Positions 44,101 through 52,586 are shown, counted from the first letter of the stretch. The stretch: 64,000 bases of DNA from Anaerobaca lacustris (GCF_030012215.1 NZ_JASCXX010000004.1:62001-126000), one strand, 5' to 3'. The notes: generated by a model from the sequence alone, not told the origin. Program-made: numbers and translations.

Positions 44101-45075
44101 GAACCGCACGAACGTCGCACCCGAGGCTGCTTTGGCCGGCACGTCCAGTGTAAGCGTGTTGACGCCTGCAACCAGGGGCACATCGACAAACACGTGCTCG
44201 CCGGCGTCGTCCCAGTCGCCGTCGGCGTTCCAGTCGATCCATGCGTTCAGCGCGCCGGCCACCGACGCGGTCACCTCGACCGTCGCCGACTCACCGAGAA
44301 CCAGATTCGAGAAGACGACACCGTCTTCATCACTGAGGCCATGAAGATCATCTCCGCTGGCAGTGGCGTTGGGCTGGCCGTCCGGCTCGGCGTCGATAAG
44401 GCGACCCAGATGGATCCCCGGAACGACGGCATGACGGGCGCCATCGTTCTTCAGCAGCGTCGGATACGTCGGATCGGGCGCATCGCCGAACTCGTACTCG
44501 TCCGCGGGGACCTCGTCCGACACACACTCATGGCTGATGCGTCCCTGGATTCTCACGTTCTCGCCCCGGACGTCGATCGAGATCCAGGTCGGACAGAACT
44601 CGGAGATCTCGAAGGGTGCATGGATGGAGATCGAATCGCGAATCTCCATCCGCGCCACCAGTTCCGCGCGTCGGATCACCTGCCGTTCATGGTCGAGCCC
44701 TCGAAGATCACGAGGCAGAGGCGGAGCCTCGGCGTCCGACGGCCAATTGGCCGTCGTCCAGTTCAACGCCACTTCCATGTAGCTTCGGGTTGAAGACGTC
44801 GGGTCGAGAATGACGACATTCAAATCCACCGACACCATCTTGGTGCCCCGGGGATTGTGCGGACCGTTGTAGAACCATTGGGCCCACCAGTCGGTGTTGG
44901 GATAGTAGTACCAGGCCCCCCGTTCGTATCCGGTGCCCTGGCCGGCGATCATCTGTCCGGCTCGGTCAAACTCCACTGTGAACTGATCGGTCGCGGCCCC
45001 GGAAATCCCAACACCCAGCATCCAGATCGATGCGGCGATCGCAACCCGTGCGAACGTTGCTTTCAGTCCGCTCAT
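41173..45075 (-). CDS. Large secreted protein with GEVED, three repeated beta domains and LamG
   Basis: 1300 residues from the ATG at 45075 (GGGAGGA upstream); the longer frame is not family-like. Signal peptide IAASIWMLGVGISGAATDQ. About residues 200-345 form a GEVED domain (YEFGDAPDPTYPTLLKNDGA, DEDGVVF, DGEVEDYMVRI). Three related blocks follow, each opening with a VADDF(R/E)C..PVT.(V/I).WWGS pattern (FRCFGQMPVTSVHWWGSYQN; FECTTTGPITGITLWGSWYN; WQCTSAAPVTGIVWWGSYIG). A LamG domain lies near the C-terminus (LAHWKLDESAGALAADSSGN, RLDDVRIFGVALS). It is probably a surface glycan- or protein-binding molecule. No catalytic site is seen, nor a sorting tail. Confidence 0.88.
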   Translation of the reverse strand: MSGLKATFARVAIAASIWMLGVGISGAATDQFTVEFDRAGQMIAGQGTGYERGAWYYYPNTDWWAQWFYNGPHNPRGTKMVSVDLNVVILDPTSSTRSYMEVALNWTTANWPSDAEAPPLPRDLRGLDHERQVIRRAELVARMEIRDSISIHAPFEISEFCPTWISIDVRGENVRIQGRISHECVSDEVPADEYEFGDAPDPTYPTLLKNDGARHAVVPGIHLGRLIDAEPDGQPNATASGDDLHGLSDEDGVVFSNLVLGESATVEVTASVAGALNAWIDWNADGDWDDAGEHVFVDVPLVAGVNTLTLDVPAKAASGATFVRFRFSTMRGLRVTGPAPDGEVEDYMVRIEESVLPSTPPIEHLKWSQPALEWDPVSGIPIYCGWGEPSYASKPLDVAQGSWKIVADDFRCFGQMPVTSVHWWGSYQNWDGVEAPRTRPQSWRIGFWSNVPADSRYPFSRPGRLLWLVDAEAGRVAEELAGFGEFPNRPSDTCFRYHVDLDAREHFRQGDYVENHTHDSIFWVSITAVYTGSPAPDYPWGWMSRGESWMDAAVTFSLRTDDLRQGMTVDAAVVQPIANSLVCERLNAYDMAFELNTDPDYIKWEQSFTGLRNWKHYEDEESLATSGPMALDKWVQDPDMAGTGIDVDITRDLPVTWAAQIAADDFECTTTGPITGITLWGSWYNDILPSGSASNVVFTLTIREDVPAGDGAVRYSMPGKVLWTREFAADEFTVRSIDARAQGFYSPCNLAYEPASHLTVYRYDFPIDRREAFEQTGSPSRPTVYWLCAQAYVLQKAGSPATRFGWKASADQWNDSAVWVQAQEPYHGTWQQLRYPRGHTLALQPFDLAFAIRTEQSGAGLTYRRLVADDWQCTSAAPVTGIVWWGSYIGYGYQPCDCSQMTPPRQPDYFSLAIWSDAPDPTPGDPTTYSYPGEKIWEYTSKDFDEVMVGFDKHPEADQTDMRGFEPVYRYTLQLPRDAWFVQKNPRDIYWLSIAAVYEDLRSTEYAWGWTNHPHTAWTLSGARSLAHWKLDESAGALAADSSGNGNDGMLVGNPVWRPAEGQIGGAIDLDGRGAYVRVSKPRGLDFAPGSFSVSTWVNTREVRGRWQAIMEYDRASTAGNRFGLWIDANGRFHFRVGLTTAQSTRSLNANQWYLLTATYDASTRQMRLYIDGVLAGTATQSTGYVAPTQTALTIGVRGDETAEFFNGRLDDVRIFGVALSAEDVLAMIGAGRNSGAVAGQLSPTAATAVWEWTELYDQTGAKQDLSFMLFTDWSQDETDGELIGEILIPGDWPTEDPKK

Positions 45076-45384
45076 GACGTGTTCCTCCCAAAAGACGACC
45101 CCGCGCGGCACCCGCACAATCGCTCCCGATCCCCATCGGGGGACGGGTTCGACTGCACTTCGGCGGCGCACCTGTAACCTATAGTTCCACTCCTGCATCG
45201 ACTCGTAACGGTTTTTCCTCAAGCAGAAAGTGGACGAGGCGAGTGAAAAAGCCTCGGTTCGTCGGTGGCAGCCGTTCCCCAGGGGGTCCGAAGGTCTGAA
45301 ACCGGCGTGGCATCGCCTTAGGCAAATCGTTATAAGACCTGGGCATGGGTACACCAGGGCTCACGGCGAAGAGTCAGAACCAAG
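45076..45384. other. Intergenic stretch, nothing recognised
   Basis: Upstream of the large surface protein. A few AT-rich blocks (near 45165-45185 and 45325-45335) could be promoter elements, but none forms a clear pair. No gene. Confidence 0.4.
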
Positions 45385-45747
45385 TCATGTTGTGATCTCG
45401 ATGGGGTTGCCGTCCGGGTCGGCTACGGTGCTTTCGTAGTAGCCGTCGCCCGTGCGGCGGGGGTTCGAGAGGATCTCGCAACCGCCGGCCCGCAGGCGGT
45501 CGGTCAGGCGATCGACCTCGGCCTCGGAGCCGACGGAAATGGCCAGGTGGGCGTATCCCTGCGGCGGCCCGCTGCTCTCAGCCTTGCAGCCAACCGACGG
45601 CATCTGCATGATCTCCAGGCGGGCGCCCGATGCGAACGAGAGGAAACAGGATTCGAATTGCCGGGCTGAATTGACATACCTGGGCCCGGCCTTCGCGCCG
45701 AAATGCCTCTGATAGAACTCCTTGAGCCTCTCGATGTGCTGCGTCCA
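45385..45747 (-). pseudogene. VOC (glyoxalase/bleomycin-resistance) protein lacking its N-terminus
   Basis: About 120 codons: HIERLKEFYQRHFGAKAGPR, SFASGARLEIMQMP, GYAHLAISVGSEAEVDRL and a normal end STVADPDGNPIEITT. It matches one half-dimer of the VOC fold, with metal residues His and Glu in AHLAIS and PIEIT. The expected first strand and start codon (about MKITHxALW) are missing; the frame instead runs back into the deacylase gene. The simplest reading is a small deletion that joined the two genes, leaving this one without a start. It could be expressed only by an unusual start. A sequencing error is possible. Confidence 0.6.
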
Positions 45748-46210
45748 GTTGAACGGGGGTGATCTTGATGGCCCGAGCCATATCCTTTGGATCGATGCGA
45801 ACGAGCATACCCCGGCGGCCTGCGTTGATATAGATCTGCGGCAAGTCGAGGATACTCTGTTCGGCATAGACCGGCATGGCCCGCCGCGTGCCAAAGGGGC
45901 TGGTCCCGCCGACCATGTAGCCGCTGTGCCGATCCGCCACCTTCGGCTCGCACGGGGCCACCGACTTGACGCCCAGCACGCGGGCCAACTGCTTCGTGGA
46001 CACCTCGCGATCCCCGTGCATCAGCACGATCAGCGGGTCCTTGGCGTCCGTCTCCATGACCAGAGTCTTGATCACCGCGTGCTCGTCAACACCCAATTCG
46101 CGAGACGAGACTCGCGTGCCGCCCCTCTCCTCGTAGGCATACGCAAAGACCTCAAACGGGATGTCGTGCTGCAACAGGCAGCGAATCGCGTTGGTCTTGG
46201 GATAGTCCAT
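45578..46210 (-). CDS. YbaK/EbsC-type aminoacyl-tRNA deacylase with aberrant C-terminal extension
   Basis: 210 codons, ATG at 46210 with GAGGTG upstream. Residues 1-155 are a YbaK/EbsC domain: KTNAIRCLLQHDIPFEVFAY, VIKTLVMETD, GYMVGGTSPFGTRR (the G-x-x-S/T-P loop) and LPQIYINAGRRGMLVRIDPK. It hydrolyses mischarged tRNA such as Cys-tRNA(Pro). Homologues end near IKITPVQL; here the frame continues for 55 residues through the VOC gene in the wrong frame. The tail is therefore junk from a junction at about 45745, and the enzyme core is probably intact. It lies 15 bases after the GH43 gene. Confidence 0.82.
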   Translation of the reverse strand: MDYPKTNAIRCLLQHDIPFEVFAYAYEERGGTRVSSRELGVDEHAVIKTLVMETDAKDPLIVLMHGDREVSTKQLARVLGVKSVAPCEPKVADRHSGYMVGGTSPFGTRRAMPVYAEQSILDLPQIYINAGRRGMLVRIDPKDMARAIKITPVQLDAAHREAQGVLSEAFRREGRAQVCQFSPAIRILFPLVRIGRPPGDHADAVGWLQG

Positions 46211-46225
46211 GGCACCTCGACCGAG

Positions 46226-47230
46226 TCATTCCGACGGCGCGGAGATCGGTACGCCCTCAGAGACCGGATAGCCGAAGCACGGGTTGCCCTCGATGTCCCA
46301 GGTGAACCGCTGCATGCGGGTGTTGCGGTCCCAGCCCGAGCCTCGGCGTTTCGCGGCGTGGTAGACGATCCAGTCCTCCGTGCCGTCGGGGCTGCGGACG
46401 AACGAGGCGTGGCCCGGACTGAAAACGGTCGCGGTCGAGCCGAACACCGGGGCGTTCTTCTTCTGCCACGAGGCAGGGTCCAGCGGATCGTCGCCGACCA
46501 GTTTCAGTTGCCCCAGGCAGTAATTATCGGTCCAGCTCCCGCTGGCCGAATAGATGACGAACACGTCGCCGTCGCGTTCAAGCACCTGCGGCCCCTCGTT
46601 GACCAGGGGCTTGCCGATCTGCTCCCAGTCGTATTCGGGCTGCGAGATCAGCGATCGCGGTCCTTCGATCGAAAGCGGGTCTTTCATGCGTGCGATGTAG
46701 AGGTTCTGTGCGACGTTCGTATCGCCTTCCCAGCCCGACCAGATGAAGTAGAGCTGCCCGGCGTGCTGCATCACCGTCCCGTCGATCGCCCATTTGTCCG
46801 ATGGATCGGCGATCTTGCCCCGGATGGTGTAGTCGCCGGCCGGATCGTCGGTCTCCGCCTCCAGGACGTACATCCGATGGTTCTCGTTCTTCCCGTCGTC
46901 GGCGGCGACGTAGATGTACCACCGGCCTTCCAGCCGATGCAACTCCGGCGCCCAGAGCTCGCGGGAATAGGGCATTCCCGGTGCCGGCCGCCAGACCTGA
47001 CGGCCTTCGAACTGGACCGCCTCCTCAATCCGCGAAGCGCTGTTGACCCAGATGGCGCCGCGATGCGAATAACAGTAGTGATACAGACCGTCGGATTGAA
47101 TGACCCAGGGATCGTGTCCGTCGGGCGCGACGGGATTGGTGGTGGTGCGTTCGGCGGGCGACGCATACAGAGGGATCTGGAAGGTCAGAACGAAGGTCAA
47201 ACCCACCGTCAACAAACGGAGACGCCGCAT
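46226..47230 (-). CDS. Glycoside hydrolase family 43 (arabinanase/xylosidase-like), secreted
   Basis: 334 residues, GGGAGGAG ribosome site, signal peptide LRLLTVGLTFVLTFQIPLYA. Five-bladed propeller with the family triad: Asp40 in APDGHDPWVIQ (base), Asp150 in KWAIDGTVMQ (pKa modulator) and Glu212 in VNEGPQVLERD (acid). Also SRELWAPELHRLEGRWYIYV, typical of the family. It probably removes arabinose or xylose from hemicellulose or pectin outside the cell. First of a short leftward run (GH43, deacylase, VOC remnant), though the latter look unrelated. Confidence 0.9.
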   Translation of the reverse strand: MRRLRLLTVGLTFVLTFQIPLYASPAERTTTNPVAPDGHDPWVIQSDGLYHYCYSHRGAIWVNSASRIEEAVQFEGRQVWRPAPGMPYSRELWAPELHRLEGRWYIYVAADDGKNENHRMYVLEAETDDPAGDYTIRGKIADPSDKWAIDGTVMQHAGQLYFIWSGWEGDTNVAQNLYIARMKDPLSIEGPRSLISQPEYDWEQIGKPLVNEGPQVLERDGDVFVIYSASGSWTDNYCLGQLKLVGDDPLDPASWQKKNAPVFGSTATVFSPGHASFVRSPDGTEDWIVYHAAKRRGSGWDRNTRMQRFTWDIEGNPCFGYPVSEGVPISAPSE

Positions 47231-47304
47231 GGTGCCATACTCCTCCCGTCAGATCATGATGCCCGGATACTCACACGCCGGCAGGACGTCCGGCCGCGAC
47301 GCCA

Positions 47305-47748
47305 TTACAGCATGCACCGGGCTCCGGAGGCAAATGGAATCTTCTCGGACGTCCCGCTTACCAGCGACGGACTGAGATAGACCCGCCCATCGGTGGCGGC
47401 CTCGATCGCCTCGATCAGATCGGTGAGCATCTCGTCCTTGAGGACATAGGCACAGGCTCCCGCCGCGAGCATGGCCTTGACGTATACGCTGGAGCGATGC
47501 GTCGAGAGGCCGATGATTCGCATGTCGGGATGTTCGGCCACAATCCGACGGGTCGCGCCGATCCCATCGAGACGGGGCATCTCAACATCCATGACCACAA
47601 CATCAGGCTGGCATTCGCTCGCCAGTTGAACCGCCGCGAAACCATCGGCGGCCTCTGCGACAACCTCCATCTCGGACATCCCATCAAACATACACACCAG
47701 CGCCTGCCGCATGCCAACATGATCGTCCACAATTAGAATTCGCATCAT
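47305..47748 (-). CDS. Stand-alone receiver-domain response regulator
   Basis: 147 residues from the ATG at 47748 (AGAGG upstream). Receiver domain of the NarL subgroup: ILIVDDHVGMRQAL (acidic pocket Asp9/Asp10), phospho-acceptor Asp54 in VVMDVEMPRLDG, LSTHRS and KDEM (Lys104). It has VYLSPSLVSG at the end, where NarL-type proteins continue into an HTH domain, but stops 20 residues later (FASGARCML) with no HTH. Either a natural single-domain regulator or a truncated one. There is no kinase nearby. Upstream of it lies the symporter operon. Confidence 0.85.
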   Translation of the reverse strand: MMRILIVDDHVGMRQALVCMFDGMSEMEVVAEAADGFAAVQLASECQPDVVVMDVEMPRLDGIGATRRIVAEHPDMRIIGLSTHRSSVYVKAMLAAGACAYVLKDEMLTDLIEAIEAATDGRVYLSPSLVSGTSEKIPFASGARCML

Positions 47749-47914
47749 GAGGTCCTCTGTTCCTGCGTGAGCGTGTCCGTCTGTCGGAAGTTCTCCGCAA
47801 CGATGTGCGACATCGTTTTGTATCGGCAAAACGGCCCAACAACCGCATCAGGAATTCCCTCAAAGAGGCATGGCGGATACCCTGATAGAACCCCACTGGA
47901 ACGGGCCGAGACGG

Positions 47915-48073
47915 TCAATCGGAGGCACGACGCTGTTGCTCTCTGGCTTTGGAGAGGTCCTTGAACAGCGAGCGGATATCGAAGAAGCCCCCGATCGTCA
48001 CGATCACAGCCAGGGCGGTGAAAACGCCCAAACTCAGGAAGAAGAAGAACGTCCAGATTCTTTCCCAGTCCAT
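47915..48073 (-). CDS. 52-residue membrane protein coupled to a sodium symporter
   Basis: MDWERIWTFFFFLSLGVFTA begins the protein, then LAVIVTIGGFFDIRSLFKD and a basic end (KAREQQRRASD). One membrane helix, positively charged tail. The ATG is one base after the TGA of the SSS symporter (TGAAATGG), a coupled arrangement, so it is very likely a real small gene. Similar small single-helix proteins sit behind SSS transporters in several phyla. It is probably a small accessory subunit. It was too short for usual gene length limits. Confidence 0.72.
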   Translation of the reverse strand: MDWERIWTFFFFLSLGVFTALAVIVTIGGFFDIRSLFKDLSKAREQQRRASD

Positions 48074-48074
48074 T

Positions 48075-49664
48075 TCATGACTCCTCACGCTCGGCGTGGT
48101 AACGGTTCAGCGTTCGATCTGGAAACAGCAGCGAGCCGACGACCATCAGCACAATCGCCAGGCCCAGGACGAGCAGGCCGATCACGGCGCTTGAAATGTC
48201 ACCCTCGATGCCGAATCGTGTCTTGATCGGCGCCAGCATCGGGGCGCATAGTTCCTGGACCTTCGAGAGCCCCAGCAGCGCCAGGAACCCGGTGAGAAGC
48301 GCCAGGTAGGCCCCCGCCCGGCTGGCTCGTTTCCAGTACAGCCCGAACGCCAGCAGCGTGAAGCCGCCGATGGAATAAATGGCTCCGGAGATCGCCATAT
48401 AGTCCCACAGATCCTGCTTGAGCGGATACCAGAGACCCCAGACCAGAATGAAAATGCCGATAGCGACGATGAAGACCCGCGTCAACAGAAGGCGGGCCTT
48501 CGACGAAAGGTCTTTCCTGAACCAGGGAGCGACTACGTCTTGCGTCAGCACCGAGCTCCAGCACAGAAGATAGCTGTCGTGCGTGGACATGAACGCGGCC
48601 AGCATCCCGGCCGTGATGATGCCGATGATCCCCGTCGGTAGGATCTGGCTCAGATAGAACGGCATCGCCCGCAGCGACAGGTCGGAATCCGCCTTGCCCT
48701 CGGCCGAGAGGAACACGGCTCGCAGCGATGGGGTATTGGCGATGAATACCAAGGCGCAAATCCCGAAAAAGTAGGGAATCAGAAATCGAATCAAAAAGCC
48801 CACCGACGACAGGGTGTACATCTTGCGAACGGTGGCGGTGTCTTTGGCCGAGCAAGCGCGGATCACGGCCGTCTGCCAGACGGCGCAACTGACCAGGCCC
48901 ATGAAGAACATCCACAAAACGTACGACCAGCCAAAACCGGCCTCGTGGAATGGATTGAAGCCGCTCTCGCCCATCTCCATCGTCACCGTATCGACGATGT
49001 TGGTCCAGCCGAGATATCGGATCGACAGGATGCTGGCGAACACCAGCCCGAACGCCAGCACCACGAACTGGATGTAGTCGAGGATGACCACCGAAACCAT
49101 GCCGCCCAGCGTCGTATACAGCAGCACCATGCACAGCAGTACGGTCATGACGATCTTCAGATGGACCTCGGAGGCCATTCCGGTGATGCCCATGACGAAC
49201 AGCGAGCCGGCCTTGAGGAACAGGCCCATGTTCAGAATGCCGGAGAACGCCAGGATGATCCCCCCGAGGATGCGGACATCCCTGCCGAAACGCCTCTCGT
49301 AGAACTCCGGGATCGTCATCACGTTCAGGCGGCGCAACGGGACCACGATGAAGCCGGACAGGCCCACGAAGAGCGTAACGATAGCCGCGGCGAAGGCGAT
49401 GTGAAAGGCGGCGAACCCGCCCGTAAAGCCTTTCTGTGACGAGTACATGACCGTCACCAGGCCCAGCTCCGTCCCGATCATCGTGGCGATGGCCAGGAAG
49501 GTCTTGAGTCCTCGGCCGGCCACCATGAAGTCCGTGGCGCTGGCGACATACTTTCGGATGTAGACGCCGATACTGACGACGGCGACCAGATATCCTATGA
49601 CAATGCACCAGTCAAGAACCGTGAAATTCGTGCCGAAACCAAGCTTGGCGAAGTCCGTTCCCAT
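48075..49664 (-). CDS. Sodium:solute symporter (SSS family)
   Basis: 529 residues, GGGAG upstream of the ATG. About 13-14 membrane helices. The LeuT-type core begins DWCIVIGYLVAVVSIGVYIR, with SATDFMVAGRGLKTFLAIAT, the discontinuous TM1 region, and GFTGGFAAFHIAFAAAI; MTIPEFYERRFGRDVRILGG is the family signature. Imports a solute with Na+. It is fifth in the leftward operon that starts at the GH109-like gene, so it probably takes up the sugar released or modified by the oxidoreductase/isomerase set. 2 bases before the small membrane protein. Confidence 0.92.
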   Translation of the reverse strand: MGTDFAKLGFGTNFTVLDWCIVIGYLVAVVSIGVYIRKYVASATDFMVAGRGLKTFLAIATMIGTELGLVTVMYSSQKGFTGGFAAFHIAFAAAIVTLFVGLSGFIVVPLRRLNVMTIPEFYERRFGRDVRILGGIILAFSGILNMGLFLKAGSLFVMGITGMASEVHLKIVMTVLLCMVLLYTTLGGMVSVVILDYIQFVVLAFGLVFASILSIRYLGWTNIVDTVTMEMGESGFNPFHEAGFGWSYVLWMFFMGLVSCAVWQTAVIRACSAKDTATVRKMYTLSSVGFLIRFLIPYFFGICALVFIANTPSLRAVFLSAEGKADSDLSLRAMPFYLSQILPTGIIGIITAGMLAAFMSTHDSYLLCWSSVLTQDVVAPWFRKDLSSKARLLLTRVFIVAIGIFILVWGLWYPLKQDLWDYMAISGAIYSIGGFTLLAFGLYWKRASRAGAYLALLTGFLALLGLSKVQELCAPMLAPIKTRFGIEGDISSAVIGLLVLGLAIVLMVVGSLLFPDRTLNRYHAEREES

Positions 49665-49734
49665 CGCGTCTCCCGTCCATCGTCACTCAACGAGATATCC
49701 CATCCCCGCGAGGGGGATTTCCCGCAAGGCAGAC

Positions 49735-51540
49735 CTATTCCATCCGGAGGCGGCTCCAGACCTTGATCAGCAGGCCGGCGGCGACAACAGCGACGACCGT
49801 CAGGATGACCGCCGGGGCGTAGTTGGCGTAGATCCAGGAGCCAATGGCAAACAGCGAGGCATACACAACGATGCAGCCGAGGACCATGCAGAGAATCCCT
49901 CGCGGCACGTCCCAGGCCAACGGATCGGACTCCGTCGCATCCGCCTGGAAGGCGGCATCGCGTACGACGGCGGCCCACCCCGGTCCCCCGGGCCGCACCA
50001 ACCGGTAGAAGTCCACCAGCGTTCGGCGCTCGGTGGGCCGGGTCAGGAACGTCACCAGCAGCCAGGCGGCTGTCGTGATCGCCACCCCGAGCACGAGTGT
50101 CTGCCAGCTCTCCAGCACGGGCAGCCCCAAGCGACCGTGCGCGAACTGGAACCAGCAGGCCACCAGGAAGGACACGACCATCGCGGTGATCTCGCTCCAG
50201 GCGTTGATCCGCCACCAGAACCAGCGAAGGATGAAGATCAGGCCCGTTCCGGCCCCAACCTGAAGCAGAATCTGGAACGCCTGCACCGCGTTCTCCAGCG
50301 CCAACGCCAGAACGGCGGCGGCCACCATCATCAGGACGGTCGAAATCCGACCGACGCGAACCTGCGCCTTCTCGGAAGCCTGCGGATTGACGAACCGCTT
50401 GTAGAAATCGTTGACGACGTAGGACGAACCCCAGTTCAGATGCGTCGAGATCGTGGACATGTAGGCCGCGATCAGCGAGGCCAGCACCACGCCGAGCAAG
50501 CCGGGCGGCAGGAACGTCAGCATCGCCGGGTAGGCCAGATCGTGCCTGACAATGCTGGGATCGACGTTGGGAAACGCCTGACGCAGCGAATCGAGAGTCG
50601 GAAAGACGACCAGCGAAGCCAGCGCCACGATGATCCACGGCCAGGGCCGCAGGGCATAGTGGGCGACATTGAAAAAGAACGTCGCGCCGACCGCGTGCTT
50701 CTCGTTCTTGGCCGCCAACATGCGTTGGGCAATGTAGCCCCCCCCACCGGGCTCGGCGCCGGGATACCAGACGCTCCACCACTGCACCGCCAGCGGAATC
50801 ATGAAGACCGACACGAGCAAGTTCCTGCTCTCCTGTGTGCTGAAATCGAACGGTGGCAGGATAGAGAGCTTGCCCTGCACCGCCGCATGATCGAGCAGGT
50901 TGGCCAATCCGCCGACCGCTTCGTGGCGCACCGCGACGACAGCGGCCGCGACCGCGCCGGCCATCGCGATGATGAACAGCAGGAAGTCCGTCAGCAACAC
51001 GCCTCGTAGCCCCCCCAGCGCGCTGAAAACCACCGTCACCACCGCCGCAATCGCAATGGTCTGCATCGGCGAGAGGTTCAGCATGACGCCGCCGATCTTG
51101 ATGGCCGCCAGCGAGACCATCGCCATCACCATGATGTTGAAAAAGACCCCGAGGTAGAGCGAACGAAAGCCGCGCAGGAAGGCGGCGCTGCGCCCGCTGT
51201 AGCGGATCTCGTAGAACTCGATGTCGGTCAGGACCTTCGAGCGGCGCCAGAGCTTGGCATAGACAAAGACGGTCAGCATGCCCGTCAGCAGAAAGGCCCA
51301 CCACGCCCAGTTGCCCGCGACGCCGTTCTGACGGACCAGGTCCGTCACAAGATTGGGCGTATCGGTGGAGAATGTGGTGGCGACCATGCTCATTCCCAAC
51401 AGCCACCAAGGCATGTCGCGGCCGGAGAGGAAGAACTCCGAGGAACTCTTTCCGGCCTGTCGGGCCACCGCCAGACCGACGATCAAAGACACAGCAAAGA
51501 ACGCGAAGATACAGGCCCAGTCGATTGGCGCCAGGAGCAT
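49735..51540 (-). CDS. Sodium:solute symporter (SSS family)
   Basis: 601 residues, larger than the downstream SSS protein. The core opens IDWACIFAFFAVSLIVGLAV and has SSSEFFLSGRDMPWWLLGMS and the signature LTDIEFYEIRYSGRSAAFLR; 14 or so helices, with an extra long loop near residues 500-545. The two SSS genes in one operon may import different sugars or one may be a sensor. 29 bases after the Gfo/Idh/MocA gene and 70 bases before the next symporter. Confidence 0.92.
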   Translation of the reverse strand: MLLAPIDWACIFAFFAVSLIVGLAVARQAGKSSSEFFLSGRDMPWWLLGMSMVATTFSTDTPNLVTDLVRQNGVAGNWAWWAFLLTGMLTVFVYAKLWRRSKVLTDIEFYEIRYSGRSAAFLRGFRSLYLGVFFNIMVMAMVSLAAIKIGGVMLNLSPMQTIAIAAVVTVVFSALGGLRGVLLTDFLLFIIAMAGAVAAAVVAVRHEAVGGLANLLDHAAVQGKLSILPPFDFSTQESRNLLVSVFMIPLAVQWWSVWYPGAEPGGGGYIAQRMLAAKNEKHAVGATFFFNVAHYALRPWPWIIVALASLVVFPTLDSLRQAFPNVDPSIVRHDLAYPAMLTFLPPGLLGVVLASLIAAYMSTISTHLNWGSSYVVNDFYKRFVNPQASEKAQVRVGRISTVLMMVAAAVLALALENAVQAFQILLQVGAGTGLIFILRWFWWRINAWSEITAMVVSFLVACWFQFAHGRLGLPVLESWQTLVLGVAITTAAWLLVTFLTRPTERRTLVDFYRLVRPGGPGWAAVVRDAAFQADATESDPLAWDVPRGILCMVLGCIVVYASLFAIGSWIYANYAPAVILTVVAVVAAGLLIKVWSRLRME

Positions 51541-51569
51541 ACGATGTCCCTTACTTGGCAGGATTGCGT

Positions 51570-52586
51570 TTAGATCGTGACGCTACGGCCCGTCGCGGCC
51601 GACTCCTTTTCCGCCAGTACGAGCCGAAGCGAATCGACCGACTGGGCCGGCGTGATGATCTCGGGGACGCTCTCGCCCCGCACGGCCTGGACGAAGTGCT
51701 CGATCTCGTTGGAGTAGCCATCGCCCGGAGCGATCTCGGGCATGAAGGCCTCCCCGCCGGCCGGGGCCACCTTGAACGCCGGCCGGCGCGTACAGTCGTA
51801 GCTGATCGTGGCCTTTTCGAGCACGATGTTGAAGCTCATCTCGAACCCGAAGCCGCCCGTCATGGCCCAGCCGCCTTCGGCCGTCACGACGCAATCGCTG
51901 TCGTAGACGTACTGGGTCACGATATGATCGAACTGGCCCGCCGGCCCGCTCGCAGACCGGCTGAAAACCGCCTTCGGCATCCCGAAGACGTACTGCACGT
52001 AATCGGAGTCGTGGATGTGCAGATCCAGCGCCGCCGAGCCGCTCTTGGCCGGGTCCATCAGCCAGTTGTCCCACGACCACGTCGGCGTCAGGCTCAGCCG
52101 CTGGAACGTTGCCGCCAGCACCTTGCCGTATTCGCCTGAGTCGATGATCTGTTTGGTCTTGGCGTACTCGGGCCAGAAGCGGATGCAGTGGCCGACCTGG
52201 AGACGCTTGCCGCTCTTCTTGGCGGCGGCGACGATCTGCTCGCCGTCGGCGACGCTCATCGCCAGGGGCTTCTCGCACAGAATGTTGACGCCCGCGTTCA
52301 GTGCCTTGACCGCGTAGTCCTTGTGCAGATAGGTCGGCAGGGTCACGGAAAGGATGTCGAGGTTCGCCTCGGCCAGCATCTTGTCGAAGTCGTCGTACAG
52401 GCCGACCCCGGTGAAATCCAGCGGTGCCTCGGCGCCCTGGATGTTTCCGGCGGTGCCGCCAGTGTCGCGAAACTTGGCCTTGTCGGTGTCGCAGATTGCC
52501 ACAACCTGCACGCCGGCCAGCGCCCGGTAGCAGCGAAAGTGCATCTTGCCCATGAAACCCAAACCGATGATGCCCACTCTGGTCAT
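51570..52586 (-). CDS. Gfo/Idh/MocA family oxidoreductase
   Basis: 338 residues, no signal peptide. Rossmann loop VGIIGLGFMGKMHFRCYR, acidic CDTDKAKF after beta-2, EKP motif in LCEKPLAMSVADGE, and SAALDLHIHDSDYVQYVFG in the C-terminal domain. Typical myo-inositol/scyllo-inositol or sugar dehydrogenase shape. Third gene of the leftward operon, 27 bases after the TIM-barrel gene and 29 before the symporter. Likely cytoplasmic NAD-linked oxidation or reduction of the imported sugar; substrate unknown. Confidence 0.9.
   Translation of the reverse strand: MTRVGIIGLGFMGKMHFRCYRALAGVQVVAICDTDKAKFRDTGGTAGNIQGAEAPLDFTGVGLYDDFDKMLAEANLDILSVTLPTYLHKDYAVKALNAGVNILCEKPLAMSVADGEQIVAAAKKSGKRLQVGHCIRFWPEYAKTKQIIDSGEYGKVLAATFQRLSLTPTWSWDNWLMDPAKSGSAALDLHIHDSDYVQYVFGMPKAVFSRSASGPAGQFDHIVTQYVYDSDCVVTAEGGWAMTGGFGFEMSFNIVLEKATISYDCTRRPAFKVAPAGGEAFMPEIAPGDGYSNEIEHFVQAVRGESVPEIITPAQSVDSLRLVLAEKESAATGRSVTI

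Noticed and set aside
42580-44793. A 737-codon plus-strand frame opposite the GEVED/LamG protein
   Set aside because: Antisense shadow; the minus strand holds signal peptide, GEVED and LamG patterns.
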